Assembly (NCBI GenBank): GCA_963691655.1
Contig: OY829328.1
Location: forward strand, 30,213,890-30,277,889
Reading direction: 5' to 3'
Source: Toxonevra muliebris
Taxonomy: Eukaryota; Arthropoda; Insecta; Diptera; Pallopteridae
Length of the DNA stretch: 64,000 nt
This document shows, piece by piece, positions 1 to 11,766 of the stretch. A program made the translations under genes and the position numbers. The notes under the pieces are model-generated. The model saw only the letters and a list, made by a program, of their open reading frames with translations, did not search any database and was not told the DNA's origin. Numbering within the stretch: position 1 is the first letter of the stretch; each line of letters opens with the position of its first letter.

Positions 1-89
1 CCATGCATCGCCATTGGTGGTGAATTGGTGGAGGGTTTGTTAAAACAGTGAATAAACTCTAAACATCGTACAAGATGGGAGGAGGCTAC

Positions 90-483
90 TGGCTGTAGGC
101 AGACAAAGACGGCCGTGAAATGGTCGTGCAGTGAGTCAGCCAAAGTCGTCGGATAAAACCGGAAGACTTTGAGCTGGCTAACAGCGCTGACTACGAGACA
201 CGGTCCCTTCAGGTATCACATCATGAAGATGAAACTTGTTGAGGATGACACCTGTAAGTTGTGTCAGGAGAAGCTGGAAATATCGGCGTACTTACTGTGC
301 CAATGCTTAACGTTGGCGAGCAGAAGGTTGGCAATCTGGGGTCATCGATACGTTGATGAATTTGAGATTGGCCACCTGGCTTATATTGGATATACTTGCG
401 TTGACGCAGGATGCCAATACTCGGTGCACGCTCACTTACGAGTGCTTAGAGTAGGGGACGAAAAGGAATCCGTCTGGGTCTGA
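90..483 (+). pseudogene. LINE (non-LTR retrotransposon) ORF2 C-terminal fragment
   Basis: This is the C-terminal end of a non-LTR retrotransposon polyprotein, the part after RNase H that carries a Cys/His knuckle. The open part (169-483) contains LTALTTRHGPFRYH, then a CKLCQ CxxC pair, then LLCQC and a SRRLAIWGH stretch. These match the usual LINE pattern LLTGHGPLRxH...CRLC...HLLCxCPALxxRR. The frame can be followed upstream to about position 90, interrupted by one TAG stop. The knuckle His that normally precedes LLC is replaced (AYLLCQC). No start codon, reverse transcriptase or endonuclease precedes it, so it is a 5'-truncated dead copy. It belongs to the RNase H-bearing I/LOA-like or Jockey-like groups; I cannot fix the clade. 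Confidence 0.72.
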
Positions 484-1344
484 TTCGGCTAGTCCCCAAA
501 CTAAATAATAAATTAAATAAATTTTTGGTCTTAAGTTCGTATTTTAAAGGTGTATTTGAAATGCCTGATTGGTCTTAGCAAAGTATCTACACCTTTTTGT
601 TTTTTGTCACATAGTGTAAATTACAAGAATCCGAGTATGTGTACATAATTGTATTAAATTCTAATTTGAGCCAAAATTATAATTAAACGAATATCAAATT
701 ATACTCTGAACAATAAATAAATATAATTATATAATAACACTGAACGATATAAAAAAGTTATCTACATAATTTTTAGTGAATAATTAACAACACTTTATTG
801 TAGTGTATTTTTGCCAAGTTTTGTTTAAAGAGTATTAACTCTTCCCAGCCCAACAACTCAAATTGTGTTTAAAAAAATATTAAGGGATAGCATTCTTCAT
901 TCTGAACAACTTTTGTTCTATGACTTTTTCAATATCTTAATTAAAATCTGAAATTACCTAGTGGGCCACATATGGTTCATTGGGCAGTATCAAGTAAAAT
1001 AGAAATGCATAACTGTTTTTTTTTTAATCACATTATTAAGAAAAATAACCCAAAATTAAAATTTATACCAATTATTCAGTGTGAAATTTATAGAAACAAT
1101 ATCCTTCGGCTATATAGAAAATCAAATATTTTATTTTATTTTCATGTTAAAAACGTACATTTTCACAAAAAATGGCAATCACTTTTGACAGCTGGCGTTT
1201 TCTAATACCGTTATACATGCGCATCGATACAGAAAGCTGCAATCTACGAAACTCATATTTAGGTTTGGATGTTGAACGCAAGATGGCGCCACTATTACGG
1301 TCCAAAGTGTTGGGACCATACATGGCAGCATGGGCAGGGAAAGG
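484..1344. other. AT-rich non-coding stretch
   Basis: About 0.86 kb of AT-rich sequence with poly-T and poly-A runs. I see no gene, RNA or repeat structure that I can support. Confidence 0.6.
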
Positions 1345-1432
1345 TTAAGCTTGGTAATCAAGTTAAAGCTGTTTATATCAATTTCGCTAAGGCATTCGAT
1401 AGAATTCAACATCTAGTCCTTCTAAGCTAGAA
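1345..1432 (+). pseudogene. LINE reverse transcriptase motif A fragment
   Basis: The frame reads QVKAVYINFAKAFDRIQH followed by LVLLS and a stop. This matches reverse transcriptase motif A of Jockey-type LINEs (VxxVYxDFSKAFDRVxHxxLL). The catalytic Asp of the DF pair is Asn here. Nothing before or after continues the polymerase, so it is an isolated relic of about 90 bp. Confidence 0.6.
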
Positions 1433-2447
1433 GCCTGAAAACCCACCGCTCAAACCTACTTAACTGGCATCGAAATTATTTAACAAGTCGTTAAAATTGT
1501 GTCAACAATTTTTAACAGAAATTTTTATTATTCAGAAGTGATTTCTCACGCCAATCATGCGAATCTCAAATGAGTTCTCTGACCCATATATACACTTTGA
1601 AAATATCCAAATTACAGAAAATCGGATAGCTATAACCGAGATTGATGTATTTGTAAGTAAAATTATGATTAAGTCTGAATTGTTGAAGCTGCTTTAACCC
1701 TTTCGCCCCTACCGGTATTATATGCCCTAGTGATATTCGAACCATATCTCCCATTTTACTTGAGTTTTCTTTAAAATACTAGTGCTGGCTGTCAATGCGT
1801 GAATTTAATATATGCAGCATCATCGCTGTAAGTTGCCTTTAGTATAATTCCTGGTTTTAAAGCCTCATTCAAAATAACTGTAAGGTTTAAAGATTCTGGT
1901 CATATTTTCATTTTATTTATTTTTTTATTTAAATATTTGCATAAAATATTGAAGAAACTTAACCAGATTTTGGGAAAAACTCCGGCGTAAACGAGCTAAA
2001 TTATGAATGCTGATTGTTTTTAAGTAATTGACTATACCATAAGTGTGTTCATTTCTAATAGGGCTAATGCTCGATAGACTTAAGTATGTAAATAAATAAC
2101 AATTTTTAAGAAAACAAAACCTTTAATTTGTATTACTTTTCATGTAATATCTATAACTTCAAACCTATTCAAAATTAGTAAAAGATACGAACTATTTATT
2201 TTGTAGAACATGATTAGTTAGTTTTTGTAAAAACAGCTCAAACTACAAGCTTATGCAAATTCACATATTTAGACAATGACTATCATATTCAAACTCATTA
2301 GTATTTAGCATATACGCACATGTTGCCTTCCATTTAATGTACCTAACAAAACAATTCAATACAGTTACCAAATATTCACTTCAATCTACCGCACAATTAC
2401 ATTTCTTGCGGTTTATATTATTAAAGCAAGCGCACATTCATATACAT
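1433..2447. other. Non-coding stretch
   Basis: AT-rich sequence without a recognisable gene. A TTTAACCCTTTCG phrase near 1694 recurs with changes near 3650 and 4157 and may mark ends of small repeats. Confidence 0.5.
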
Positions 2448-2455
2448 ATAGGTAT

Positions 2456-3029
2456 TAGGGATGTTGATTCTGGAAAACTTTTGCTGGATTCTAGTTTTTC
2501 GGAGTTTAAATTTCAGTCCCGGTATTAGCTCCGAGATTGATAGCTTTATCAAATATAAAATTTCAACTGTAAAATTATTTCTAAAATTCAAGATAAGATA
2601 AAATAATGTTTATTTTATTAAAGTGGAGCATATTTCCAATTAAAGTTTGGAAACCAACATGGGTTTCCAAATCATTCATTGGCAACTAAGTTTTTGACAG
2701 TGTATTTTCTGGTTTTGTTATACAATCCTTTTTCGAGTTTTATTTTTGAAAATAATTTTTATAAATTCAGCGAAAAATTCTGCTTACAGCAATTATAATT
2801 ATTATAATAGCTTTCTGGTTGATTTAAGCCTTCTGTCAGTTATTTAGTTAACCAAATTCTTCAATATCTACTATAGATGTGACTGAAGAAGATTCTATTG
2901 CAAAAAAATATAAGATTGTATTTCAATAAGTTTGTGTAGTATACACACGAATCCTGAAAATCCCGAGATCGCCGGGCCTAATTTTAGGGCCAATCCCGGT
3001 AACTCGGAATCCTGGGATTGACATCCCTA
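2456..3029. mobile_element. hAT-like non-autonomous TIR element
   Basis: The left end TAGGGATGTTGATTC is the inverse of the right end, which in reverse complement reads TAGGGATGTCAATCC. The first nine bases match exactly. Flanks are ATAGGTAT and ATATATAT (6 of 8 match), consistent with a decayed 8-bp target duplication. Both subterminal regions carry GGATTC and CCCGGTAA/CCCGGTAT words in opposite sense. There is no coding capacity. The end sequence and 8-bp duplication suggest a hAT-type MITE; the family is inferred only. Confidence 0.45.
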
Positions 3030-6000
3030 ATATATATGTGTCGATCTAAACAACAAGGTGCCGTAAAAGCAATCAACCTATTTCATTTAACTACAAATTT
3101 TATAGTGGTCAGTTCGGGAGATTTTTCAAACCAATGCAGATTGCCAAAACGGAAAATTATTCCATTATATTCCAATTATTCCGCATTCTTGAGAAGTATA
3201 ACGATCCTAGATTTGTTTATGTGTATTCTGCTTCTGACTACATCACAAATGTCAAAGTCGCGATGACGTAAGATACCATTTGCAAAGATGAGAGTATCTT
3301 CTAGTAGGTTTATGACTTTTGCGCCACCTTGTCCTACACTCAATTTAAATTCGATTTCATTTACACAATTAGTATGTAGGATACCTACATCAATATTGAG
3401 GCAAGTGAATTACTTAGTATGCATACGTTGTTGCAAACTGTTCGTAATTTGCTGCAATATTACATATTTGGAACAGTCTTCAATTAGGTAAATAAAGTGC
3501 AATTATCGTGCTATCTAAGAAACAACAATATATATTAGATAACTATCTGCGATTGAATTCATGTTTCATGTACAGTAAGATTTAAGATTATTTTGTGCTT
3601 GCTTAATATTTTGTTAGTTTCACATATTTATCTTACATAATTTATGTTTTAACCCTTTCGTTGTTTTTGGTTAATATAATGTACAAAAAAATGTTCATAT
3701 TTCACTACTTCTCATTTCAAACCTATCGGGAATTTTAAATTTTTTCTCTTTATAATTTATGTTTGAGCAAAAAAGGAGATACATTTTTTTTTTAATTTGA
3801 TTTTGAAAAACAGTTCAAATTATATTTGTGTGAACTTACGAAGAGAAAGTTGATGTTTTTTGAATTATTTTCTGCGGGTGTTAAAAAAATTGTGATATTG
3901 TTGATTTGATTTTGTTCAACAAACAACAAAATAACAAAGTCCTGAAAGTGGATTCTAGTAGAACTCGGAAAATAAAATTATACGAGTCCCGGCGTTTTAA
4001 AACTTTACGCCAATTTTTATTTTAACGTGAGCGTAAAGTTTGCCCATTTCTAACAGATTAAGTATAATAAACCATAAGATAACTTGTTAGTTTTGCTTGT
4101 TTATATGTTCAGCAATTTATAGTAGAATTTTTCGCAGAATATTTTCTTCCTACATATTAACCCTTTTGCATCCACTATTATGGATATTTTTTCAAGAAAT
4201 ATATTGCCCACGAAATTTTACCATAGGTCACTGAACAACTAAAATCTGTATGCTTGACTTTAGTAAAAATAAACCCAAATTCCAAAAATGTTTCAAATTA
4301 TCACCTTTTACACTCAGAGAACAAGTGTGTTTTTAAAAGTATTTTCTAAACTAAAAGCTTATTTTACATTGTAAAATTAATCTTAGTTGTTTTTTCCACA
4401 AAATTTTTAGTCTTTTCATGAATTTTGGTCATTATAATGTACAAAATTCCAAAAGTTCTACAGCGTTCCCCAAAAACTTCTTTCATAATTTTTTGGTTTT
4501 TATTCTTAACAAAGTCCGAATCTACGAGTATAAAACTACAAAAAAATTGTTTACTCCCAAATAAAAAAGTTGAGAAAAAAAAGGTTAATTGTATTTCTCA
4601 GTGAATAAAAATCCTAGCAACTGACCTTATTAGGCTTGTTAGTTCTCCACCGGAAACAGCAACCTCTTTCTTTCTAGAACTTAAAATTAAAATATAAAAA
4701 CAATTTCCAATTGATATCTTAAGTAAATACTTTCATGTTATCTTCCAGAAACAGCAGCATAACCTAATAATAATTCCATAATTATGGCCGCCTTTTAGTT
4801 TATATAACGACAGTGAAAAATTAAATTCCCCCATCATAGAAAAAAACTTTATATTTCGTATCGTTTCATTTAACCCCGTAATGCCTAGTGGTGCCTTGTC
4901 GCTTAGCAGGTTCTAAACCATTAATTTTCTCAAGTTACTCTCTTGATCTATCTACATTGGTTCTCGCTCGTCCTGAATGAGTTAATGCTAATTAATTTTT
5001 AGTTCCTGTCAACTATAAATTGAATTCATGATAAAAAATTAAAAAAATTAAAGTGGACCTTGACCATGTTTGGTCTAAAATGAAAATTATAAAAACAAAA
5101 GAATACACCCAAAAGAAGTGAGCATATGAGTAATAGAATAACCGTTTTGGTCAGAATTCTGTTTTCCCCGTTATTGTCATTTAAGCATAGACTGTGGGTT
5201 CATTTTCTGATCATATCTAATATATAGTTAACGACCAAGCATCAAAATCATTGACCCTTCAAATTTGTCGCACCCATTGGGATAGTTCACACACTAAATT
5301 TGAAGGAACAATCTTGCAGTGAAATTCCAACAACATGGTTCTATTTTAATAGTAGAAAAAACAACATACTCTCCAATCTGATAACTTCAAAGAAGTTCAT
5401 GGTTCTCTTGGATCTGAACCCCACTCAAAGTGCATCGTTCTTTTATTGGTCTTTGCTGAGGATGAATGCACTACAATTCTTGATTATATTAATTAGCCGA
5501 CTAGTGAACATGATAAATGACAGAATACTCACCCTAATGTGTGATTTTGTTTTGAAATCATGAATTAAAAAAAAAATAACTCAAGATTTAAGGTGAGGGA
5601 TGGGGGTGGGGGCAATTGGGGAAGAGGGAACAGATCACACGACACCAATCGCATCGAACTTTAGACGGCAGCTTTGCTTCGGTGTCTCTCGTCATGGGTG
5701 GCTTAAACGTTGAAGAATTAGACCTCGACCAATCCAATCAGAATAAAATTCATGTATATGTATGTTTATGTATGTGAACTAACCCATGGATGGGACAAAT
5801 TTAAACGATCAGTAATTTTAATCCAAAAAATAGTCCAAAAACGACCCGTCTTAGTATACATGCACAGAGACGAAACTCGGATAAATTTGTATAAACATAT
5901 GTGTTCAAAACTAAATAAATAAAAATAAAAAATGCCAGTACTTTTAACTTTATATCCTTGATATGAACATGTGCGAGGAGATTAAAAATGTTCAGTATAG

Positions 6001-7261
6001 GAACACTTATGTTCTTGAGTAAATCTCAACTGCATGTTCACAGGTATGAATATGATTTGTGTGCACAAACCGTTTCTGTTCATTAAAACAGTGTAGCTGA
6101 TACATCTGTTGTGCGTGACAAACAGTTGTTGCAACCACGTTCCAGAAATGAATCTTAAGAAAATTGGCAAAAACTTTAGAAATATTAGCCTTAACCTAAT
6201 CGTTTTTAAATTAATATTCTAGACCACTACAGCATATAGCGAGAGCCAACATATTTTAGGAATCTTAATATTATTCATTTCTTTTGAACGGGTAGCAAAA
6301 ACTTTTTTCTATGACACTTGAGACGCCTTCATGAGTTTGTGCTGTTTTTAAAATTGCACAAAATTTATTGCTGTTTATTTGGTGTTCATGAATGTGCAAA
6401 TACGAACCGTGGTCTTTATACTTTAATATGCATATAAGACAGTTATTTATCTGGAAAAAAATTGTGTGTTTCTGATTGACTGACCATCCCTCAGCTGAAA
6501 CAGTTTATCCTAGCATTCGTTTCAGGCGAAATTAAACCAGGGAAATTGAAAATAAGAAATATAAAAAAAAAGTTAAAAATCTAAGTTTTGGATGTGCTTG
6601 AGAGTTCATTTTATTAAATAATTTCAGCCATTTTTGGCTCACATGGCTTCAGAGAAGAAAGGGGAAAAACTAAACCATCCAAACGCTCTTTCTCACTACC
6701 TGCAGTTTATCAGCCACCCATGTAAAAATTTATTACAAACTTTTTTTTTTTTTTTGTCTTTATAGTAGTTGTAAAAGTCATGCCAAATAATATGGTTACG
6801 TCAAAGATATATTCACCAAATGTTTTAATTCTTAGAAATAATACAATGGTGACATTGGTTAGTATTTGAACTTATACATATTTTTGGGGTAGTCTAATTA
6901 AAGTCACACTCCAGCAAATAAACACACATAAATTTAGGTAGGTTTAGATAATATATTATTTACATGATTTTTTCTCCTTAAAACTATATGCAATACAACA
7001 ACGAGAACAATAACCATATTACACATATGCATATATAACCAATACATATATTGTCAATGCAATGACAAGAACAATTTAACATGGCTAAAATATTTATGCT
7101 GAAATGTCACACGTAAACGTACGTGATACAAGGAAAATTTCACAATTTGTGAAATAAATTTCTCTTGCATTGTTTTACTGCCACACGTACATAAATATGA
7201 GCACACATACAAATACACACATTTACAAATACATACATATACAATTTAATATGAATATTAA
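3030..7261. other. Long AT-rich non-coding stretch
   Basis: No gene recognised. A phrase ATAATGTACAAA preceded by TTTTGGT occurs near 3667 and near 4424, so parts of 3650-3780 and 4400-4500 may be diverged copies of one repeat. An 87-codon open frame at 5300-5563 resembles nothing I know. The segment 5590-5740 is locally GC-richer. Confidence 0.5.
5597..5621 (+). other. Putative G-quadruplex motif
   Basis: Four runs of three or more G (5597-5599, 5602-5606, 5608-5612, 5618-5621) are separated by loops of 2, 1 and 5 bases, satisfying the usual G3+N1-7 rule. It stands out against a strongly AT-rich background. No adjacent promoter or gene is evident. Confidence 0.5.
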
Positions 7262-7512
7262 CCCAGTGGACCACGAAGCGAACGTTGAGCGAAAGTTCGC
7301 CTAAACTATCGCAAACGAGCTCAGAAACTAGCGTTTTGCGGGCAAAAATACGTGCGTTCGAAGAACACTCGCCTAATGCCCGCAAAGGTGCTTGCAAACG
7401 ATAGTTTTGCGGGCATAAATACGAGTGTCGCAAAACACTCGCTTAATGTCCGCAAACGTGCTTGCAAACGATAGCTTTGCGAGCATAAATACGAGCGTCG
7501 CTAAACACTGAC
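7262..7512. repeat. Tandem repeat, about 70-bp unit
   Basis: About 3.3 diverged copies of a 70-73 bp unit run head to tail. The clearest two begin GCTTGCAAACGATAG near 7391 and 7461 and contain GGGCATAAATACGAG or GAGCATAAATACGAG and ACACTCGC. An earlier diverged copy begins near 7318. The unit contains a small inverted repeat (GAGTGT...ACACTC). Base composition is much less AT-rich than the flanks. Confidence 0.7.
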
Positions 7513-7829
7513 AAAGATTTGTACTTGTACACTTTCTTATAATTCTGATAAACTTCATATTTATATTGAATATAAGAAGGTTATGAAAACTAGCACCTAG
7601 ACAAAGTCGGGAATGTATGTTAAGTACATATACGCACTTTACGTTTATGTACTTTATGCTTTTTAAATTATAGGTACAATTTAAAATCCACCATTTTTAA
7701 ATTTTTTATTTTTAATATTTTTATTATTATTTTTATTATTTATTTTTTTTTTTTTTATAATACAGAGTAGTATGATATTTTGTAGTAATAGATAAAAATA
7801 TTAATTTTCGTAGTTGTAGTAAAAAATGA

Positions 7830-8145
7830 CATGAATGAAAAACTCGCAAATATATCGCAAAAGGCTCGTTACCGTTATCACAAATGACTCGTATCTATAA
7901 AATATCTCTAAATACTCGCAAATGATATCAGAAACGATTCGTAAAAAGACTCGCAAAATGCTTTAATTTTTATATTTTGTACATCATATAGATATCATCT
8001 TTTGCGAGTGTCGTAAACGAGACTTTTACTGCCACAAACTGAGTGACATATGATTCGTTTTCTTATCGTTTTCGGATCCATTAGCGATAGTTTTGTCCGC
8101 AAAACTATCGCCAAAGTCTCGCAAACGATATCATTTACGAAGATT
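7830..8145. repeat. Degenerate CGCAAA-word region related to the 7.3 kb tandem repeat
   Basis: Words such as ACTCGCAAA, TCGCAAACGA and TTTGCGAG occur repeatedly and in both orientations. They are the same words as in the tandem repeat at 7262-7512. This suggests one larger satellite-like or foldback element from 7262 to about 8145 with an AT-rich centre (7513-7830). Confidence 0.5.
8084..8111. repeat. 12-bp-stem hairpin
   Basis: Perfect inverted repeat GCGATAGTTTTG, loop TCCG, CAAAACTATCGC. The arm shares CGATAGTTTTGC with the tandem repeat near 7400. Confidence 0.8.
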
Positions 8146-9330
8146 TGGTCGGCTGGGAATATTATATATGTGCATATATATACATATGTATTTATCTATG
8201 TAAGTGTGAGTGTTCAGAATTGCATGTTTGTAGCTGAAATATACGAAGCGAGTTGAATTTTTGGGTTTTACTTTGAACGACACTCAAAGTCAAGCAGCAG
8301 CAAATTATTAAGTTATTTTTCGGAATGAGACACATAAACAGAGGGAGGGGAAGAAGCTCATTTAAACATGTGCTGGTGCTGAACTTAACAACTACTTACG
8401 GATTCTATCATAATGGATTTTCACTTGCAGCTGCATCCTTGAACATTTTAAATAATTAATTTTTGCACAAAGCGCACAAAGTGAATTTTTTTTTTCTTGC
8501 ACAAGAAAATCAGTTTTGTTTTTTATTGATGTTTTTTGTTTTTTGGGTTAATCCTGACATCGACACAGTTTTTATATTATTTTATAATTTGAAAGTAAAA
8601 ATAAGCGAAAGTAACAATTTTTGTTTTGCTTTAATTAATAAATAATGACTGGGTTTTAGTGCGGATTAAAGTCATAGAAAATGTTGTATGTTTGAAATAA
8701 AATCAGTGGTTTTTTTTTGATTTTTGCTTACAATAATATAAATTAATTCTTTTTTTTTTGGCAAGCCAAAAATAAATTTAGTTTGGGGTTACACCTCTGC
8801 CCCCTTGCCGATGAGAATCTCATACACTTTGATTATTGGTCATGAATAAAAAAAATTTTAGAAGGAAGAAATTTTAAACTTTGCAACAAAGTATACATAC
8901 TCGTACACAAAACAATGTGCAATAAACTTTTTCTGAGTTCAAATAATAGTATAAAATTCACAGTATTTCATTTTATCACGAGGCATATGAGTTATTTTTT
9001 CGCGAGTTTTTCGACGCGAAATTTGCGATGAAAAAAATTGCGAAACTTTTTAAATCCAATTTTTTATCATTAAAACTTTAATATAACTCTTTGCTTTGAA
9101 TTAGTAACTTTAAGATACCCATAACAGAATCTTTGCAGATTTTTACGAGGTGTGGACGAAGGTCAAATAAATTAAAAACATTAAAGATCGACATTCTTAT
9201 ATTAAAACTACTAATGATATGCATTGCATGTGTTTGCTCTTAACCATTTTTCGTTAACACAGAATTTTCGGCAACCTTTTGCGAAAAATTTTTCAAAAGT
9301 TCAAACCGGAGCGTTCATACTAAAATTGTA
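8146..9330. other. AT-rich non-coding stretch
   Basis: Contains T-runs and short TA-rich stretches. No gene or clear repeat. Confidence 0.5.
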
Positions 9331-9338
9331 CTTGCAGT

Positions 9339-10281
9339 CAGGGCCGTAGTCAGGATTTCTTTCGGAGGGTTTTCATTCGACAAAAATATTTATTCGAAAT
9401 TTTTATTAAACTGATGTTTAAATACAATAAATTAAATGATGCATTTAATGGACCCTATCAGACTGGGGAGAAAAGTGGATAAATGTCTTAAAGCTTTAGG
9501 AAAAATTTTTGTTTCCGAATTTTCTTAATCTTAACCTAAAAAAAAATGGCCGAAAATGACAAAAAAAAATTCACAGAATAATCTATTCAAATTTTTTCAA
9601 ATAAATATTTTTCAATTTGGATTCCAATACATTTTTTATCGGGAAATACATAATTTCGATAACTCATTGACTTGCCATTACTGATAATGAACCCAACCTC
9701 AGAAAAATGATCAAAAATGCCAAAAATAGCCAGAGACTAATTTTTTTCAAATGATTATCAGTGGGAATTTAGGCCATTATCAATGATGAGGAGCCCGGAT
9801 GAGGTTGGCATATATTGTCAGTCATAGCATTGAAATCTTCCTAGTCAGGTGCTCTGAGCAATAATGGGTTAAAGGATTAATTATATTTTAAGGTTAAGAA
9901 CTTTGAAGCTTATTCAATAACACTGTCCTGCATGGGTTGGGTGAACAATATTGTTCCTAGTGTTTGTGAATGAATTTTTCATGCTGAACACGAATCTGAG
10001 GTCAAAAAATTTCCATTACGTCACGTTTTAGAAAAATGGGCTTGAAACCCCTGAAAATACCGTTTTTGGTCATGTAGCACAACTTCGTACGATTTCAATT
10101 CAAATTTATTTTTAAAATTTTTTCTTTTACTTGACTTTTTAGAAAGAAACCGATTAAAAAATATTTAAAAATCGTTCAGTCAATTTTATTTTGACTTTTT
10201 TTCCATCCACGGGTAATCAATATCAAAAATTTTGGGGGGGAGGTCATAACTCTCAAAACCTCCCTCCTAAATACGGCCTTG
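9339..10281. mobile_element. hAT-like non-autonomous element with 8-bp target duplication
   Basis: The left end CAGGGCCGTAGTCAGG and the reverse complement of the right end CAAGGCCGTATTTAGG match at 13 of 16 bases, and both are followed by GGAGG-type words. The flanks are CTTGCAGT (9331-9338) and CCTGCAGT (10282-10289), an 8-bp duplication with one mismatch, as expected for hAT transposons. The 943-bp interior has no open frame of interest, so this is a non-autonomous derivative. No hAT transposase is seen in the window. Confidence 0.6.
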
Positions 10282-10494
10282 CCTGCAGTTATCCAATTTA
10301 AATTAATATCGTATAAGGACCGCCATATGAAATGAAAATTCACTTAACAATTATTTTGTAAGAGCTATCAAAGGTTAAAGCCAAATCAAAAAGCCTTCTT
10401 TTTTCGATAATCGATTTTGTCGAGCAAAACATTTCTTTTATTCACACGTAAGACTAACATATTTGTAAAACAATATAAAAAAAATTTTTTGATA

Positions 10495-10521
10495 AAAAGG
10501 GTTTTCCATTAGGGACATAAC
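10495..10521 (+). repeat. Left TIR of mariner
   Basis: Inverse partner of 11742-11766, with one- to two-base gaps. Shared core TTTCCAT...GGACATA. Confidence 0.75.
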
Positions 10522-10582
10522 CTTTAAACTTTTTTAATGAGCTGTCAATGTCAAAAGGTTAGTTAAAGTCAACATTTTCATC

Positions 10583-11662
10583 ATGGTTAAGTTCACAAAC
10601 CAGCAACGTTTGGAAATTATTAAAAATTACTACCGAAATTCTGAGTCGGTGGTCGCCACTTCAAGAGCGCTTACTCTAATTTTCGGTCGTAATAATCGTC
10701 CCAACCGACCGGCTGTGCATGCTATAGTGGATAAATTTGAATCCACATTTCCACTGTTGGATGTTCCGATGCCAAAAAAACGTCGTACCGCTCGAAACGA
10801 AGAAAATATCGCAGCCGTAAGTGTATCAATTGAAAATGACCCAAATCAGTCGATTCCACGTCGTTCTCAAGAATTGGGCATCGCTCGAACGACACTGTGT
10901 CGTATTTTGCGAAAAGATCTTGGCACACATGCTTACAAGATGAAATTGACTCAAAAACTAAAGCCACTTGATCATTTGAAATGCCGAAACTTGACCAATT
11001 GGGCTCTGGCAAAGATTGAAGAAAATTACGAATTTCAATGAAAAATCATCTCCAGCCATGAAGCTCATTTCTGGCTCAATGGCTTTGTTAATAAGCAAAA
11101 TATGCCATATTGGTAAGCAATAAACCCACATGTGCTTCTTGAGACACCGTTGCATCTGCAAAAACTAACTGCTTGGTGCGGTTTTCATGCCGCAGGTGTG
11201 ATTGGTTCGTATTTTTTCGTGAATGAAAGCGGCCGTCATGTTACCGTCAATGGAGAGCGCTATCGTGTTATGTTGGAAGATTATTTGTGGCCAGAATTGG
11301 ATGACATCAACGATATGTGGTTTCAACAAGACGGTGCCACTAGCCACACAGCACGCGTCACAATCGATTTATTGAAACGCAAATTCGGTGAACGTATTAT
11401 CTCGAGAAATGGTCCGGTGGAATGGCCGCCCCGTTCATGCGATCTAAAGCCATTGGATTTCTTTTTGTGGCGCTATATCAAGTCACTGGTCTATGCCAAC
11501 AAGCCAGCAACTTTAGACGAGCTCAATGACAATATCAAACGCGAAATTGCCAACGTTCCGGTCGAAATGTGTGCGAGAGTGGTGGAAAATTGGGTCCAAA
11601 GAATCGATCGTTGTAAACGGGTTCGTGGTGGTCATATGACCGAAATCGAATTTCATTCATAA
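10583..11662 (+). pseudogene. mariner transposase pseudogene, DD36/41D spacing
   Basis: This encoded a cut-and-paste transposase that binds the TIRs and moves the element. One frame runs from ATG 10583 to TAA 11660-11662 (359 codons), broken by TGA at 11039 and TAA at 11113. The N-terminal helix-turn-helix half contains FTNQQRLEIIKNYY and ENIAAVS...QSIPRRSQELGIARTT, typical of this group. The catalytic region has EAHFWLNGFVNKQN, FQQDGATSHTA and PPRSCDLKPLDFFLW. The first catalytic Asp (usual SDEAHF) is His (codon 11057-11059). The second Asp is at 11330-11332. The third is the CDL Asp at 11441, 36 residues later; the following PLD Asp is 41 residues from the second. The 41 spacing is what is reported for rosa-type mariners from tephritid flies. 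The frame is otherwise unshifted, so decay is by point mutation. Confidence 0.85.
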
Positions 11663-11741
11663 AATGTAATGCCACACCCACAATAAATTTGAACTCAATA
11701 TTTTAAAAAACTCTGTGCTTTATTACCTAACAGATAAAATT

Positions 11742-11766
11742 GCTATGTCCTTTATGGAAACCTTTT
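11742..11766 (-). repeat. Right TIR of mariner
   Basis: Inverse partner of the left TIR, followed by TA. Confidence 0.75.

Larger units (their letters stand above)
10495..11766 (+). mobile_element. Complete mariner element (rosa/DD41D-like), inactive
   Basis: A 1,272-bp element bounded by imperfect TIRs: left AAAAGGGTTTTCCATTAGGG at 10495 and right (reverse complement) AAAAGGTTTCCATAAAGG. Both are flanked by the TA dinucleotide (10493-10494 and 11767-11768) used by the Tc1/mariner superfamily. It contains one transposase pseudogene and little else. Both ends and the TA duplication are still recognisable, so the insertion is intact in structure, but the gene is dead. Confidence 0.8.

Noticed and set aside
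5300..5563. 87-codon open frame
   Set aside because: No family resemblance and no start context or splice evidence. Kept only as a remark in the stretch description.
7262..7512. CRISPR-like spaced repeats
   Set aside because: Units are contiguous tandem copies without unique spacers, and the genome is eukaryotic.
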